The notes beneath the pieces were generated by a model. It was not told the origin of the DNA. It did not search any database and worked only from the letters and a program-made list of their open reading frames with translations. From the NCBI GenBank assembly GCA_951799405.1, contig OX637335.1, forward strand, positions 17,612,342 through 17,676,341: a stretch of 64,000 nucleotides of DNA, written 5' to 3'. The DNA comes from Agapetus fuscipes (Eukaryota; Arthropoda; Insecta; Trichoptera; Glossosomatidae). Positions 11,081 to 22,766 of this stretch are shown in pieces. The stretch's first letter is position 1. Each line of letters opens with the position of its first letter. The translations under genes were made by a program, and so were the position numbers.

Positions 11081-11857
11081 GCCTAGACAAAAGTTCCAAA
11101 TTAAAAAATGTTATTCAAGTATTCCAAGTTGAATTTTAGAAATGTAAGAAAGCTTTTATATCCCGCACTTATAAAAAATACGATAAACGAAAGTTCGTAG
11201 GTCACAACTAGAAGACCATATTGAAATATATTATTATTATTAAAACCTTTTATTGAAACATACTTTTAATTAAAATATACATAATATAGTTGTTTTTTCA
11301 AAAAACGCATTTCTGTAAAATTATATACTCACCACAAATTTAAAGATCGTTTTTTTCTCGGCGGTTAAACGTCTTTCTTCTATGTGACAATGGTCCAAAG
11401 CAACCAAGATAAACAAAATGTTTGCCTTTTACCTAACCCGGCCGTGCGACTTACAATTTTGTTGTCAATAGAAAATGTTCCGTGTGCACTACCTAAAACT
11501 TTCACAATGTGGGGAAAAAATGTGAATTCACTTGGCCGGGATAAAGAAAGGACAGGGAGTCAAAAATTCAACATAAATTAAACACTTTTATGGAGATAGT
11601 TGAAAAAACACTTAAGTGCATCATATTGTATGAAGCATTTTCCCCAACTGCATACGTTTCACAGTGCGGTTACATTGAAAAATATTCCTGATTGTTTGGA
11701 ATACATTTATTTCTTCACTTTGCTCAAAGAGTATAGTGAATTTTATAGATTAGTTCTTTAATTGTATAATTATAAAATTTAAATATTTGATTCAAAAAAT
11801 ATTAATAAATAATTTTTAGAACACTTCAATGAAAAAACTTTGTTTTAATCCACTATG

Positions 11858-11920
11858 AGTATTTATTTTATGAAAAAACGTTTTCGGAGATCATTCTCCA
11901 TCTTCAGTTTCTTATATACT
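11858..11920 (-). ncRNA. Hammerhead ribozyme motif, sense-strand copy at the Penelope 3' end
   Basis: The minus strand reads GAAA-CTGAAGA, stem GGAG/CTCC with loop AATGAT, then GAAAACGTTT and TTTC. CUGANGA and GAAA are the hammerhead core. Stem I is GAAA/UUUC plus a distal AGUAU/AUACU, and helix III is very short. Hammerhead motifs are known from Penelope-like terminal repeats. Confidence 0.6.
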
Positions 11921-11950
11921 AAACTTAAAACTAATAACAAGACATGCAAT

Positions 11951-14067
11951 TTATGTGGGAGGGGGCGGGGCTAAAATTGAAAGGAGGGGGGAAGATATGG
12001 GCGGGATCTGGACGTTAATTAGATTATTTTTATTAATTTTAAAATATGAATTTATTTCTAGTGTTTCTAGGATGTCCATCTTTTTTCCTTTTTGGCAATT
12101 TGAAATAAGATGTAGATTACTATCATCAAAAAAGTGTCCCTCATTTCTGGCATGGTCTGCCATCTCGGAATTAATGTGGATGTTCTTGACACCATTTTTG
12201 TGTTCTTTGTACCTATCCTTCAGGCTTCTTCCAGTCTGTCCTATATACACAGAGTCACAATTTTTACAGTCAATTTTGTAAATACCACTCTTTTCCTCTT
12301 TTGGAAGTTTAGATTTGTTATTCAAGATATATGTTTTTATGCTATTATTTGTATATAATGCAGGCTTAAATTTATCATCCTTGCAGGCATTTATGAGGTC
12401 TGATGTAAGTTTTCCAACGTAAAGAATTCTTTTCCAGAGTTTGTCCTCTTTATCTCGTGGTGGTTTGTTAAATACATACTTGTTTATAGTCATTTTAGTA
12501 ATTTTATTTTTTATCATGTTTTTTATTATGCTTTCTTTATAACCGTTGTTAACTGCTATGTTTAGTATTGTTTTTTCTTCTTTGATGTAGTTCTTGTGTA
12601 TAAGGGGTATTGAAAGAAGTCTGTGTGTCATGGAATTGAATGCGGCCATTTTATGTGTTATTGGGTGATAAGAGCTTGCGTGTATAATAGTGTCAGTGTA
12701 AGTTTCTTTTCTATCAATTTGGAAAATGAATTTGTTTTTTTTTTTTTTTTTTTAAGGAATCCTGTGCGGGAGGCTCCCCAATTCTTGTGAGTCTTGGGGG
12801 TCTATGTCACCCTGGAAGGGTGCCGCAGAGGTGTTGCTTGAGTTCTTGGTTCTGTCGTGAGGCGCTGCAGGGAAGTGGTGATTGATTGTTATTCTCGATT
12901 ATTGTAGTAATGTCTAAAAAATTTAATTGATTGTTGTTTCCAGTTTCACATGTGAATTGTATTTGTGGATGTTGAGAGTTGAAAAATGTAAGAAGGTTAT
13001 CAAGTTGCCTTTTTGTACCGGTAAATGTGAAAAAGATATCATCTACGTATCTTTGGTAGTTGTGTATTTTATTAATTAGAGGATTTTGTGAAGACAAGAT
13101 GGTTGTTTCGAATTTGTTCATGAATATGTCAGCTAGATGGGGTGAAAGTGGGTTCCCCATAGGTAGACCGTTTGTTTGTTTATAAAAAATATTATTGAAA
13201 TTGAAATAATTTTGAGTTATGCATACTTTTATAATATTGTAAATTTCATTAAGAACTTCATCTTCTTCTTGATTTTTCTCTTGTTGGTGTTGAGTAATTA
13301 TGTCTTTTAAAATATTTATAGTTTCTTCAACGGGTATGTTAGTAAATAGGCTTTTAACATCGAAGGAAACTAATATGCAGTTTTTTGGGGGGGTAGAGTT
13401 ATGAAGTTTCTTACAAAACTCTATTGAATTCTTTATCCCATATGTGGGTCTGAATTGTGTTAATTTTATGAATCTATCATTTGCGAACTTCGCTAATTTA
13501 TAACAAGGAGCATCTACATATGATACCACAGGACGTATTGGATTGTATTCTTTATGAACTTTGGTTAATCCATAAAGTTGTGGGGATTTTGGGTTCATCA
13601 CACTCATTGTGTATCATATTGTACTGCTAATAGCTTTCTTGGATTTTTTTTATTATTTCTTTTATTTGTCTTTGGTGTTTGTTCGTCGGGTTTCCTTTCA
13701 ATACACAGAAAGACGACTCATCGTCAATAATAGTATGGATTTTTTTGACGTAATCACTTTTATACAGAATCACAATGCTGTTGCCTTTATCAGCTTTGGT
13801 GCATACCAAATTATTATTTTTAATATAATTCGTAAATTCTCTTATATTTTTGAAGTCATTATTATTTGTTTTATTTTTGTTAAATTTTAGATATTTATTT
13901 ATTATATTGGCACATTTATGTTTACTGAAAGCATTTGTGGCAATTTCAAAATCTATTATTAAATGTTTTAAATTATTTTTGGATTCTAATGGGTTGAAAT
14001 TGAATTTTAGTCCTTTTTCAAGTAGATTTATGTATTTGATATCAATATTCTCATTAGTAAGATTCAC
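11951..14067 (-). pseudogene. Penelope-like reverse transcriptase / GIY-YIG endonuclease (frameshifted, SINE-interrupted)
   Basis: There are three pieces on the minus strand. 14067-13627 is the N-terminal region (LVCTKADKGNSIVIL, a Penelope-type signature). 13607 to about 12880 is the RT core: LYGLTKVHKEYNPIRPVVS, SFDVKSLFTNIP, GLPMGNPLSP and RYVDDIFFTF. About 12730-11951 is the thumb (HKMAAFNSMTHRLLSIPL) and the GIY-YIG nuclease (SGIYKIDCKNC, VYIGQTGRSLKDRYKEHK). Motif residues survive. A stop and frame change near 13610-13627 separates pieces 1 and 2, and a SINE B tail (about 12735-12875) splits the RT. Such elements nick DNA with the GIY-YIG domain and prime reverse transcription at the nick. 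Confidence 0.85.
12735..12875 (-). mobile_element. SINE B 3' fragment inserted in the Penelope RT
   Basis: A 19-nt T run at the left (poly-A of the minus strand), then AAGGAATCCTGTGCGGGAGG and GTGCCGCAGAGGTGT, the 3' part of SINE B as at 53557-53660. The RT reading resumes on both sides. Confidence 0.6.
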
Positions 14068-14297
14068 AACCTTACTATAAAATTTATTGGTTGTATTACT
14101 TGTTGATGGGTCATTACTTTTATTGGCATTTTTTAATGATATTAATTGTTGGACATCCTAGAAACACTAGAAATAAATTCATATTTTAAAATTAATAAAA
14201 ATAATCTAATTAACGTCCAGATCCCGCCCATATCTTCCCCCCTCCTTTCAATTTTAGCCCCGCATAAATTGCATGTCTTGTTATTAGTTTTAAGTTT

Positions 14298-14360
14298 AGT
14301 ATATAAGAAACTGAAGATGGAGAATGATCTCCGAAAACGTTTTTTCATAAAATAAATACT
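14298..14360 (+). ncRNA. Hammerhead ribozyme motif, inverted copy at the Penelope 5' end
   Basis: Identical core to 11858-11920 but on the opposite strand, within the inverted terminal repeat: CTGAAGA at 14311-14317, stem II GGAG/CTCC, GAAA at 14333-14336, and stem I 14307-14310 with 14343-14346. Confidence 0.55.
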
Positions 14361-14512
14361 CATAGTGGATTAAAACAAAGTTTTTTCATTGAAGTGTTCT
14401 AAAAATTATTTATTAATATTTTTTGAATCAAATATTTAAAATGGAATTCCACAATGTTTCACCAAAACAATTTGAAAAGTTATAAAATTTAATTTATTGT
14501 TTATATTCTTTT

Positions 14513-14752
14513 CTTGTATAGGTCAATATGCATCTGACCAACTATAAATAGAAAATGGTTCACTCTGCCAATGTCACCCCTGTTTCAGGGAAGGTCAGCA
14601 AAGAGTTGCAGGGTGTATGTTCATTTGAGATTTGGGTTTTTATGTTGTAGGTTCACACGCAGAATGTGCAAGTGTGAACTTATACGTGTCTGCTTGTGGG
14701 CATGCACTGAATGTGAATTCCAAATGTAACAATTATATCCATGCAACTTAGA
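14513..14752 (+). repeat. R1 copy, Helitron duplicate
   Basis: Same as 8004-8256. Confidence 0.6.
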
Positions 14753-15242
14753 TGAGTGACGTTACATAGCCGATTTTTTTTATCTTAAATATAAATGGAG
14801 CACCGCAATCGATTTTCCCTATGCTTGGCTCTGCTGCTTAACAGTTGTACCTAGACCTTTTTTTTTTAGAAAACGTGAAAATTAACCTAGAGATAAATTG
14901 TGTGAAGCTTGATTCCGATTAGCACACTTTTTTTTTTGATCCTGTTGTTTCCTCTTTTATCTGTAGAAAAAAATTGATACCACATGCCCAAATGGCGTAG
15001 TGAAACACGCCGGGTACTGCTAGTATTTATATATTTTAAGGATTGTTTTTTTCAAACGGGAAAATTCGGTCATATGTAAAAGGTCTATTATTTTTTTTAT
15101 TAATTCTCTTATGCTTTTACCTTGAGTATTTTTTTGGAAATACTTCAATGTATTTCACTGCATTTTTCATATTATTTTTTTATCTTGATAATCTAAAAAA
15201 AGTGCATGCAGAGGACTTATTAGGATAATCAGAAATGTCTTG

Positions 15243-15417
15243 AATGGTGCCCTTTCTGGTGTCAGATCTCACGAACGTCCCAGGGTACGGTGGGCAGATA
15301 ACGTCGAAGCCGACGCCGAAGTTCTGGGAGTGAGGGGACCATGCAGGGAAGCAGCACAAGACAGAGAGTCCTGAAGGATTGTGGTGCGGGAGGCTCTGAG
15401 ATTTCAAAGCTTGTAAG
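15243..15417 (+). pseudogene. LINE reverse-transcriptase C-terminal remnant
   Basis: Frame reads RVRWADNVEADAEVLGVRG then REAAQDRES, a TGA, and IVVREALRFQSL: the conserved end of an RTE-like RT with Trp changed to stop. Duplicated at 29945-30117. Confidence 0.6.
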
Positions 15418-15577
15418 CTGGATAAAGAAAGTGAGCAAAAAACCAAAACTTTTTCATTAAATATTGTAAAAATGCTTCTTTTGATAGTCTTGTCGATAGT
15501 TCCATTTAATAGAACGTTGACATTCAAAATAAAAAAAACTAAGGTTCGATTCTCATCAAGAATTTCAAACATCAAAC

Positions 15578-15800
15578 ATTCCTTGACTAATAGATTGGTA
15601 TGAGGCTGACCCCTCATGCTGTTAAAACTTGGTTCACTTTTGCCAATGCAACCCTAGTTTCAGGAAAAAACATCAAGAGTTTCAAAGTGTATCTTCATAT
15701 GAGTTGGGTTTATTTTGCATTTACACATGCAGCATGTGTGTAAGTGCAAACCTACGTGTGCCGGCTTTTGAGCATGCCTTAAATATCTTTATATACTTCA
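15578..15800 (+). repeat. R1 copy, diverged
   Basis: TTCCTTGACTAATAGATTGG and GCATGTGTGTAAG. Duplicated at 30268-30500. Confidence 0.6.
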
Positions 15801-16639
15801 AAAGAAATGAAGACAATGCTCCCTTGTGAGCAGGGGTTCCCCTACAGAAAATTATGGGGTTGGTGTAAGGCTAGTCGTTTTACATGTAAAATAGGTTGCA
15901 CTCGTGAAATCCATATTTTGTGTACTTCATAATTTAAACTTAACGCATGAATAAAAAGGATGAAATAATAATCTAAATTAAAATGAAAATAAAAGTTCTT
16001 ATGCACACTGCTTTTATTATTTCTTATATAACGTTTTACGCAATCATGTTTTCAGTAGGCACATATTGCGATGTCTAAATTTTGACAAAAACACGTTGTT
16101 TGTTTGTGGGAAATTTAAATATAAATGAGACATGTTACCTTATTATTGTTAAGAATATTTTATTTTGAAAGAACATGTGTAAGACTAATTGGTTGTCCTT
16201 TTTTCAAGGCGTGAATAAATTCATAAATTATATTATATTTTTATTTTTATCATTCTGAACCATTTTAGGTACCTACTGTTTTTTTTTTGCATAATTTTGT
16301 TCATCTACAATAGTGTAACATAAATCCCTAATTATTCATTTGATTTTTTTTTTATGCAAGGTTAAATCTTTAGACTATTTATCATTATTTTCCATGAAAT
16401 CCTTTGTGGGTTCCCAAAAAAAATTGTATTCTTTATTTTTTTCTTACTTGAACTGCCGAGTCTAATCTAATCTTATCTAAGCTGCAAAGATATATATCAT
16501 TTAAGATTTATATTAAATGCATTCCCACAAGCAGACATGTATAATTGTCATAAAAAATAAACTAACAAAGTAGAAATCTCAGAAGTCCCACTTACCCATT
16601 TCTTGTAGTGCAGAAAGATTTCTTGCTCAATACACTTGC

Positions 16640-16852
16640 ACTATCTATAATAATCTATAATCTAAGCTGCAAGGATATGTAAGCATTAAGGCTCATATGA
16701 AATGCATGCCTACAGACAGGCACATGTAGGTTCGCGCCTTGCAACCTTGCAACTCCTGCCGCCGTTCCCTGAACCGGGGTGGCATTGGCAAAAGTGAACC
16801 GATTTTTACAGCACGGGTGGTCAGCCTCGTACCAACCTATCAGTCAAGGAGC
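16640..16852 (-). repeat. R1 copy
   Basis: CTATAATCTAAGCTGCAAGG to CAGTCAAGGAGC, with another partial R1 tail at 16461-16548. Not present in the right block. Confidence 0.65.
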
Positions 16853-17578
16853 ACAAAAAATTATAAATGATTTACAGAAATTCATAATGTGCTATTCGCA
16901 AAACATTTAACCCATAGGTCATCGTTTTCCTTTACGGGAAGTTGGGCTTAGGTGAAGGATGAGCCATAGATGTTTTATGTGTGAATAGCACCGTTAGAGT
17001 TTGACTTGAAATAAAATTACACAATTGAAATAATATTCAAAAGGCATTCTTCATTAATTTTTGAAGGAGTGGATTTCATAGCGGCTTGACCCAAAAAATT
17101 GTACTGTTGTATTAGTACATATTTCTATACTGTAGCCCAGGCAAAATAGACCAAAAAATAGCAAGAAATAGATTTTTGCACGTTTAGACATAGATTTTGT
17201 GTAAAAAATAATAAATATTTAGTCGAAAGTACTTGAGGTGAAATAAACTCTCAATTTGAGAAAAAAAACTCAAAACTTTTTATAATTTCTTATAATTAAC
17301 ATTTTGAAAGGCCCTTACTCATTTTTAGATTGAGTTTTTGAATTCTAAGTACACATGCAGCATTTGTAAGGGAGAACTTACACGTGTCTGTTTGTGGGCA
17401 TGCGTTAAGTATTACATTTAAAAAATTTATCTTTGCAACTTAGATAAGATTTGATTATAAAGTCCCCACCGATCACATACGTGCTAAAAAAATACTCAAA
17501 GCCAAAGGTTGTAAATATGGATTTTGTGTTTTTTCGTCAACCGTAAGATTTATACGTGACATGACTAAGACGTGACAA

Positions 17579-17845
17579 AGCTACACATATAGTGCACCTG
17601 CTCTGCAGCGTTTACCCAATGGGATCGCATTGGGCAAGTGGAACCTATTTATTTTTACAGGAAAGGGGACTGGCCTTGCGCCAGCCAATTCACAGTTCAC
17701 GAGGGGACTGGTACACATTTTTCGTGAAACCTGAGTAAAGCTAGCCGGTATTTTATTTTGACCATATCCGTCACCCTCGGTGGGATTCAAGCCCCAGCTC
17801 TCGGCGTGGAATGCAAGCACTCTATCAACAGAGCTGTCGATCAGA
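17579..17845 (-). mobile_element. SINE A copy
   Basis: Ends on the plus strand with GCAAGCACTCTATCAACAGAGCTGTCGA, the reverse of a tRNA-like A-box head. The B-box region GGGATTCAAGCCCC is visible. Duplicated at 30945-31195. Confidence 0.65.
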
Positions 17846-17981
17846 TATCATAACAATATTTGTACAAAAAATGTAGATCATGCAATTGTCTACAAAACTG
17901 GCTTTCCATTTTTTTCTACAAGTACAAAAGTTGAGGAAATCCCAGTTTACATTAGACACATTGACATTGACATTGACACGT

Positions 17982-18228
17982 TGACTTATAGGTTGGTATG
18001 AGGCTGACCACCCATACTGTAAAAAATGGTTCACTTTGCCAATGTCACCCCTGTTTCAGGGAAGGTCGGCAAAAGTTGTGGAGCTTATGTTCATTTGAGG
18101 TTTGGATTTTATTTGTAAGTACACATTCAGCATTTGTAAGCGCGAACTACACTTGTTGGTTTGTGGGCATACATCTGAGAGCTGTAAATGAATATATCCT
18201 TGCAACTTAGATTATAGATTATAGATTA
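17982..18228 (+). repeat. R1 copy
   Basis: GTTGACTTATAGGTTGGTATG to GCAACTTAGATTATAG. Absent at the duplicate site near 31335. A partial R1 piece also lies at 17336-17460. Confidence 0.7.
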
Positions 18229-18534
18229 CATATACCAAAATTCACTCTTACCGAATTATTATTATTTGGAACGTTATTTCGCTGGGCTACTGGATCCAAA
18301 ATATGCCGAATGTTGGACTCTGAACCCCATTGTGTAGTTTGCTTTTTTCCATCTGATGTCAAAATTACGTTAGATAAATCTATCTAAATTTAACAGAAAT
18401 ATAAAAATAATAACTACTGTTGATCGTCATTATCGATGTATATTAAAATAAATACAAAAAAAGCAAAAAAAATGGTCCATCATACCATTGTTTTTTTCAG
18501 ACGTCTTTGAGTTATAAAAATAAGTTAATAATGT

Positions 18535-18710
18535 GAAATAAAATACATTGATTTTCTTCACGAGTTGATTTCTTTCCTCAAGCGCTTTCGATGCTATCAC
18601 ACCATTATCAAGAGAACGATCACACCAATATAATGATAACATCGAAAACACTCGAGGAAGTAAATCAACTTACTAAGAAAATCGTTGTGTTCTATTTTTA
18701 CTTTATTCAT
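18535..18710. mobile_element. Imperfect foldback element
   Basis: AAATACATTGATTTTCTT...CGAGTTGATTT...CCTC.AGCGCTTTCGATG folds on CATCGAAAACACTCGAGGAAGTAAATCAACT...AAGAAAATCGTTGTG. Duplicated at 31675-31795, where the right arm is cut short. Confidence 0.5.
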
Positions 18711-19474
18711 TTAAAATGCATCGTCACAATGTCATTACACGGTTTTTTTATCCAAAAAAAAGTTGAGAAAAAGTTAGATATGATACAAGTTAAAAAAAAT
18801 AAACAACGCATTAAATGTTCTTTCTTTTATTTATATTTTTAATTAATACAATACAAGTAGAGAAATCAAAAGATCCTCATAATTCAGTAGCTTATACTCT
18901 ATTTTAAATATTCTCGAATGAATATTATTTGGCACTGGGATTTGTAATAACACCTTTCTGACACGGCATAATCAATCAATACATCAAGAAAACATTGAAA
19001 AAGTATCATGCTATTTTCTATGCATTAAAAACTAGGATATAATTTAAAATTTAAAAATCAAATTAAGGCTCCGCTTTGCTCACTTCAGCTACTGGCTTGC
19101 TAATCTTATGCTCTACATGCTTTTCCACTTTCTTGCTATCTGACTTTTTCAGTTCTGGTTTTACATGGCTCGGTTTCTCTGCTTCAACAGGCTTTGGAGC
19201 GTCCTCTTATGGCTTCTCTTGTTTCGCAGGATCGCTGGCAGGTTTTACAGGTTCCTCAGGTTTCGCTGTTACTATAGGGTTAATTCCAGATTTTACAGAA
19301 ATTGAGTCATGCTTTTCTGGAGCAGCTGGTTCGACCTTTTCGTGTTTCTCTTCGACCTTTTCAGCTTCTGGTTTGATGTCGTGGACAGCATTTTCGGCAT
19401 GTGATAAGATTAGTCCTGGTACAGAAGCAGCAGCTGGCTTTTCGATTTCTTCTTTTGGTGCTGCAGCAGACTAT

Positions 19475-20588
19475 GGGTACAAAAAATTTTTTTTCATTAA
19501 TTTTAGGTTTGAAGTTTTAAATTTTCATCATAATATAGTCGCTTGTATGGTTTTAGGGATAAGGCATCGGCACTCAAATTGGTGCTATTGAGACAATCGT
19601 AAGTTCGAGCTCCGCCTGCGTCATGTCCTGTCGACCCTTTGACCTTGGTTCAAAAGATGTCATTTAGTAATTGTTAAGAAATAATTCATTCAAATATTAA
19701 TATGTTTTTTTTATTTTTTTTTTTTATTAATATTCCTCTTCAAAAATACAGATAATTATACACATTTTCAATAAAACCTATAAGAGAAACCCACATAGGC
19801 ATAGCCTGTGCGTGAGTATACAAATATGATAAAGTAAAAGTAAAAGTTGAAAAATATAATTACTATCAATTTAATTATTAATTTCAAATGTTAAAGCCTG
19901 TTTCTGGCCAGGCAAAATAGGTTGGTGATTGCATTTTTCTTTAAAAATCCATTTTTTTTAAATGATAATAATAATCAATTATCTCTTCTGAATTAGTTCC
20001 AGGTGTTTAAACAGAAAAAAAAACTACTTTTAGCCAAGTCAATTAATTAATACATATTTCTAATGAGGGCATTAGCAAGCGTTTGCAATGTGTTTCAGGC
20101 AAATATATTTGGGTACCAAAAACTAACACTTTATGAATAAAAACCTATGAAAGAATAGACATGGGTTTAAAAACAATCAATTTGTTAGATGTCAGGTTTA
20201 ATGCATTATTAACCCTTCGTTGCCTAGCCTCAGTTTTATAGAATGCTTGCTTTGACTTAAAAGCTTAATGAAAAGAAAGATAATCTGAACAAACTGCAAT
20301 TTAGAAGACACCTTCAGATGGGTAAAACAAAAGGGATTGTTAAGCATGCGTATGAAGGAATGATAGACAGTTCCAGATTACCCCACAGTGGCATGCGTCT
20401 TCCTAGAAGATTATCCAAAACACGGAAAGATGATAAGAATAAACATCTCGAATAGCAACAAAGTAGAATAAATAGACTAGAAGGTCTAAATAACGAGAAT
20501 TCTGTCAACAAATCAAGAATTTCATTCAAGTGCATACGTTCTACTCAGTCCCTCACTCATGTACTATGAAGAGGATCCAAGAAATATT
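19475..20588. other. Intron 4 of the broken long lipocalin
   Basis: Contains a tRNA-like scrap near 19555-19615 (GTAAGTTCGAGCTCCGCC) and otherwise unique A/T-rich DNA. It matches 32590-34130. Confidence 0.5.
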
Positions 20589-20589
20589 G

Positions 20590-20890
20590 ACGTATCCGTA
20601 GTCTAATGGTTAATGCTTTCTTTGAATATGCTCTTCGCTGTGTTGGAAAATTCATATGCCTTCGCCAAAGGTCCATCCAGCAACTGGATTTTGTTTGTGT
20701 GATCAGTATGTAAGGATAGGAAAAAATGGAGGCAACTCTGCAGAGGCTCTGGCCACCCCTAGTGGAATGGCGACAGAGTTACAGTTACAGTTACAGATCA
20801 GCACTTTCTATATCGGTGACCACGCTCTAGGCCTTTTGAGGTATGATTCATACAAAAACAGCGATCCTAAAATCAATCAACTAAATATAA
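20590..20890 (+). mobile_element. SINE B copy interrupted by an 89 bp LINE end
   Basis: GTAGTCTAATGGTTAATGC head, GCCAAAGGTCCATCCAGC body, ACAAAAACAGCG 3' end. The duplicate at 34142-34345 lacks the LINE piece. Confidence 0.65.
20707..20795 (+). mobile_element. 89 bp 5'-truncated RTE-b LINE end
   Basis: Matches the 3' end of the LINE at 38376 (GGCCACCCCTAG..., then repeated GTTACA). It is flanked by GATCAG on both sides. The duplicated locus near 34250 has the uninterrupted site, so it inserted after the block duplicated. It sits inside a SINE B copy. Confidence 0.8.
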
Positions 20891-21867
20891 ACTAACTCCC
20901 TCACCTTCTCCTCGATGTATTCATGTTCCACAGTAACCGACCCGGCGTCCTTGCCCTTCTCCTTCTCAGCAGCAGCCGGCTGAGGAGTTGGGTCCACCGC
21001 CTCTACGGGAGTCACCTGCACCGTGCAGTCATCCTGGTTGGTCTTCACGAAGAATGCCCTGGAGATCTTGTACTTGTCCAGGACTCCATAAGCGCGCTGA
21101 AAAACAAGTCCTGGAGCCAAGCGTTCACGGGTCATCACCCACGCGTTTTCTGAAATATTTTTTTTCATTTTTCATAACCATTCCTGTGATATTTTCTTGT
21201 TGTTTATTAAAGTAAGTTTTATTTAGGTAAGACATCGCCACCTTAAAGGTTAAATTTATGTGCGAATTCACTAATTTGAGTAATCAAAAAGCAGTGATCA
21301 TGAAAAAAGACTGAACTACAAGATTCTTACACTTTTGTTGTGTTTTCTCTCGTAGAAAATAGGGGGAAAAGGTGCATTTATCTAAGAAACCCACGTTAGC
21401 TTTTTCAGTTTTACCTTTAAGGTATTGATTTAATATATGTGACCGAAATATTGATGATCAAAAAGCTTTGTACAAAAACTGTCGTGTGACCAATTTGTCC
21501 ATCGCCGAGCTGTCTGTGACCGAGAGGATAACTTTCATCAAATAACAGATTAATAATCCAGAACAAAAATAATAAGAAGGAATGTGCTCACGTGTGTGGA
21601 CCGGTCCAATGCCGCTGCATGACCATATGACGGCATACGTGGTGTAGTCTGTCTCCAGGACAGAGTACTGCGTGTCGTAGGGCACTGGCAGGGAGGTGTA
21701 CTTGACTGAGAGCTTCCCCTCACCATCTCGTCCCACCACAGTCAGCTGACCGTCTAGGACGCGCTTCACTCCGGTGCTACAAAATAATACATGATTTTTT
21801 TGGGTAATTTAAAAAAAACATAGTACCATAGTGGTCAAACGGATCAACCAATATAAAAGGCATACGA

Positions 21868-22245
21868 AGCTTCTCTAAAATAGGGGTGACATTGGCAAAA
21901 TGAACCATTTTTACAGTATGGGTGGTCAGCCTCATACCAACATTAGATTTAATAAAATCAATTAAAGGTTGGTATGAGGCTGACCACTAATACGTTTCTC
22001 GACTTATAGGTTGGTATGAGGCTGACCACCCATGCTGTAGAAAATGGTTCACTTTGCCAATGTCACCCATGTTTCAGGGAAGTTCAGCAAGAGTTGCAGG
22101 GCTTATGTTAAATTGAGATTGAATTTTTATAAAGTCCACAAGCGGCATGTGTAAGCGCGAACTTATACGTGTCTGCTTATGGAAATTCATTTAATATGAA
22201 TTTTAAATGTCAGAAATCTTTGCAACTTAGATTAGATTAGATTAG
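21868..22245 (+). repeat. R1 pair: inverted partial piece followed by a full copy
   Basis: The partial minus piece 21868-21952 and plus copy 21965-22245, ending (TTAGA)n, form an inverted arrangement. Duplicated at 35354-35726. Confidence 0.65.
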
Positions 22246-22369
22246 ATGCATCTGCATATAAGGGAAACTACCCTTTGCGCTTGACATCCGATCTTGTGAC
22301 GTTACGGCTTTTTTGTCTCTGACAAATGTGCGGACATCACTTTAGATATATTAAAATCGACCTATTATT

Positions 22370-22575
22370 TTGTTACACAAGACCTTATACTATATTTTCA
22401 AATATGCTCTTCGCTGGGTTGAAAAAATCATACAACCTTTACTAAAGACTGGTCACTTAAGGTCTATACAGCCTTACAACAACTGGGTCTTGCTTGAGTA
22501 TTGGCGCTTTGTAGCGACGACCAAGCTCACCAACACCTTTGCGGCACTACAACAAGTGTCATAGACCCCTAGAGG
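22370..22575 (+). mobile_element. SINE B body fragment
   Basis: TTCAAATATGCTCTTCGCTGGG...CTGGTCACTTAAGG...CAACAAGTGTCATAGACCCC. It lacks the tRNA-like head. Duplicated at 35850-36055. Confidence 0.55.
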
Positions 22576-22640
22576 ATCTCTGTGCTATTCTTAGACATTT
22601 TGGTCATCCGTTGAGCCCCCGCTTTGACAAACTAATGATG

Positions 22641-22766
22641 CCTGGGCTGGATGTCTCATCACCACGGTAATTCTTACCTACCAAATACCGGTAATATTTG
22701 TATGAAGACTAATCAGCTTGCGACCATCTTGGATTGACAGGTCTTCATACAAACATTACCGATATA
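22641..22766. mobile_element. MITE, CACGGTAATTC family (copy 1)
   Basis: Left arm CATCACCACGGTAATTCTTACC..., right arm only partly kept (TCTTCATACAAACATTACCG). It is duplicated with the block at 36130-36254. Confidence 0.6.

Larger units (their letters stand above)
11783..14479 (-). mobile_element. Penelope-like element with inverted terminal repeats
   Basis: Flanked by a perfect 13 bp duplication, TTATAAAATTTAA (11770-11782 and 14480-14492). The other Helitron unit (about 7975-7995) has the empty site. The termini (11783 to about 12085 and about 14145-14479) are long inverted repeats, each carrying a hammerhead-type motif. The inside encodes a Penelope-type RT followed by a GIY-YIG endonuclease on the minus strand. 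The coding region is broken by a frameshift and a SINE. Confidence 0.85.
6022..15023 (+). mobile_element. Composite Helitron insertion (head-to-tail and nested copies)
   Basis: The 5' end has TCTATATCTATAAAGAAGG. The 3' end is ACACGCCGGGTACTGCTAG followed by T, the TC...CTRR structure inserted between A and T that Helitrons show. The duplicated locus near 29720 has the empty site (GAATGGTTATATTTTATGG). An internal 3' end (CTAG at 8521-8524) is followed at once by a new 5' end (8525 onward), and another 5' end starts at about 9103. This gives units 6022-8524, 8525-9102 (cut short) and 9103-15023. No RepHel helicase coding sequence is present, so it is non-autonomous. It carries hAT-like, SINE A and R1 fragments, and in the last unit a solo LTR and a Penelope-like element. 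Confidence 0.75.
15024..17578. other. Intergenic between the Helitron and the SINE A at 17.6 kb
   Basis: Apart from the LINE remnant and R1 pieces listed, it is A/T-rich, and parts match 29720-30920. 16860-17330 holds nothing recognisable. Confidence 0.4.

Noticed and set aside
15180..15617. 145-codon minus-strand open frame
   Set aside because: Opposite strand of a LINE remnant. It has no recognisable product, and its duplicate breaks the frame.
17998..18210. Recurrent 60-74-codon frames starting MRLTTHTVKNGSLCQCHPCF
   Set aside because: They recur in nearly every R1 copy, with frames broken at random. This is the translation of a LINE 3' UTR, not a gene family.
19076..19591. 171-codon plus-strand open frame, Ser/Phe/Gly-rich
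   Set aside because: Antisense shadow of the lipocalin tail exon 5, whose minus-strand frame is supported by splice sites and the duplicate.
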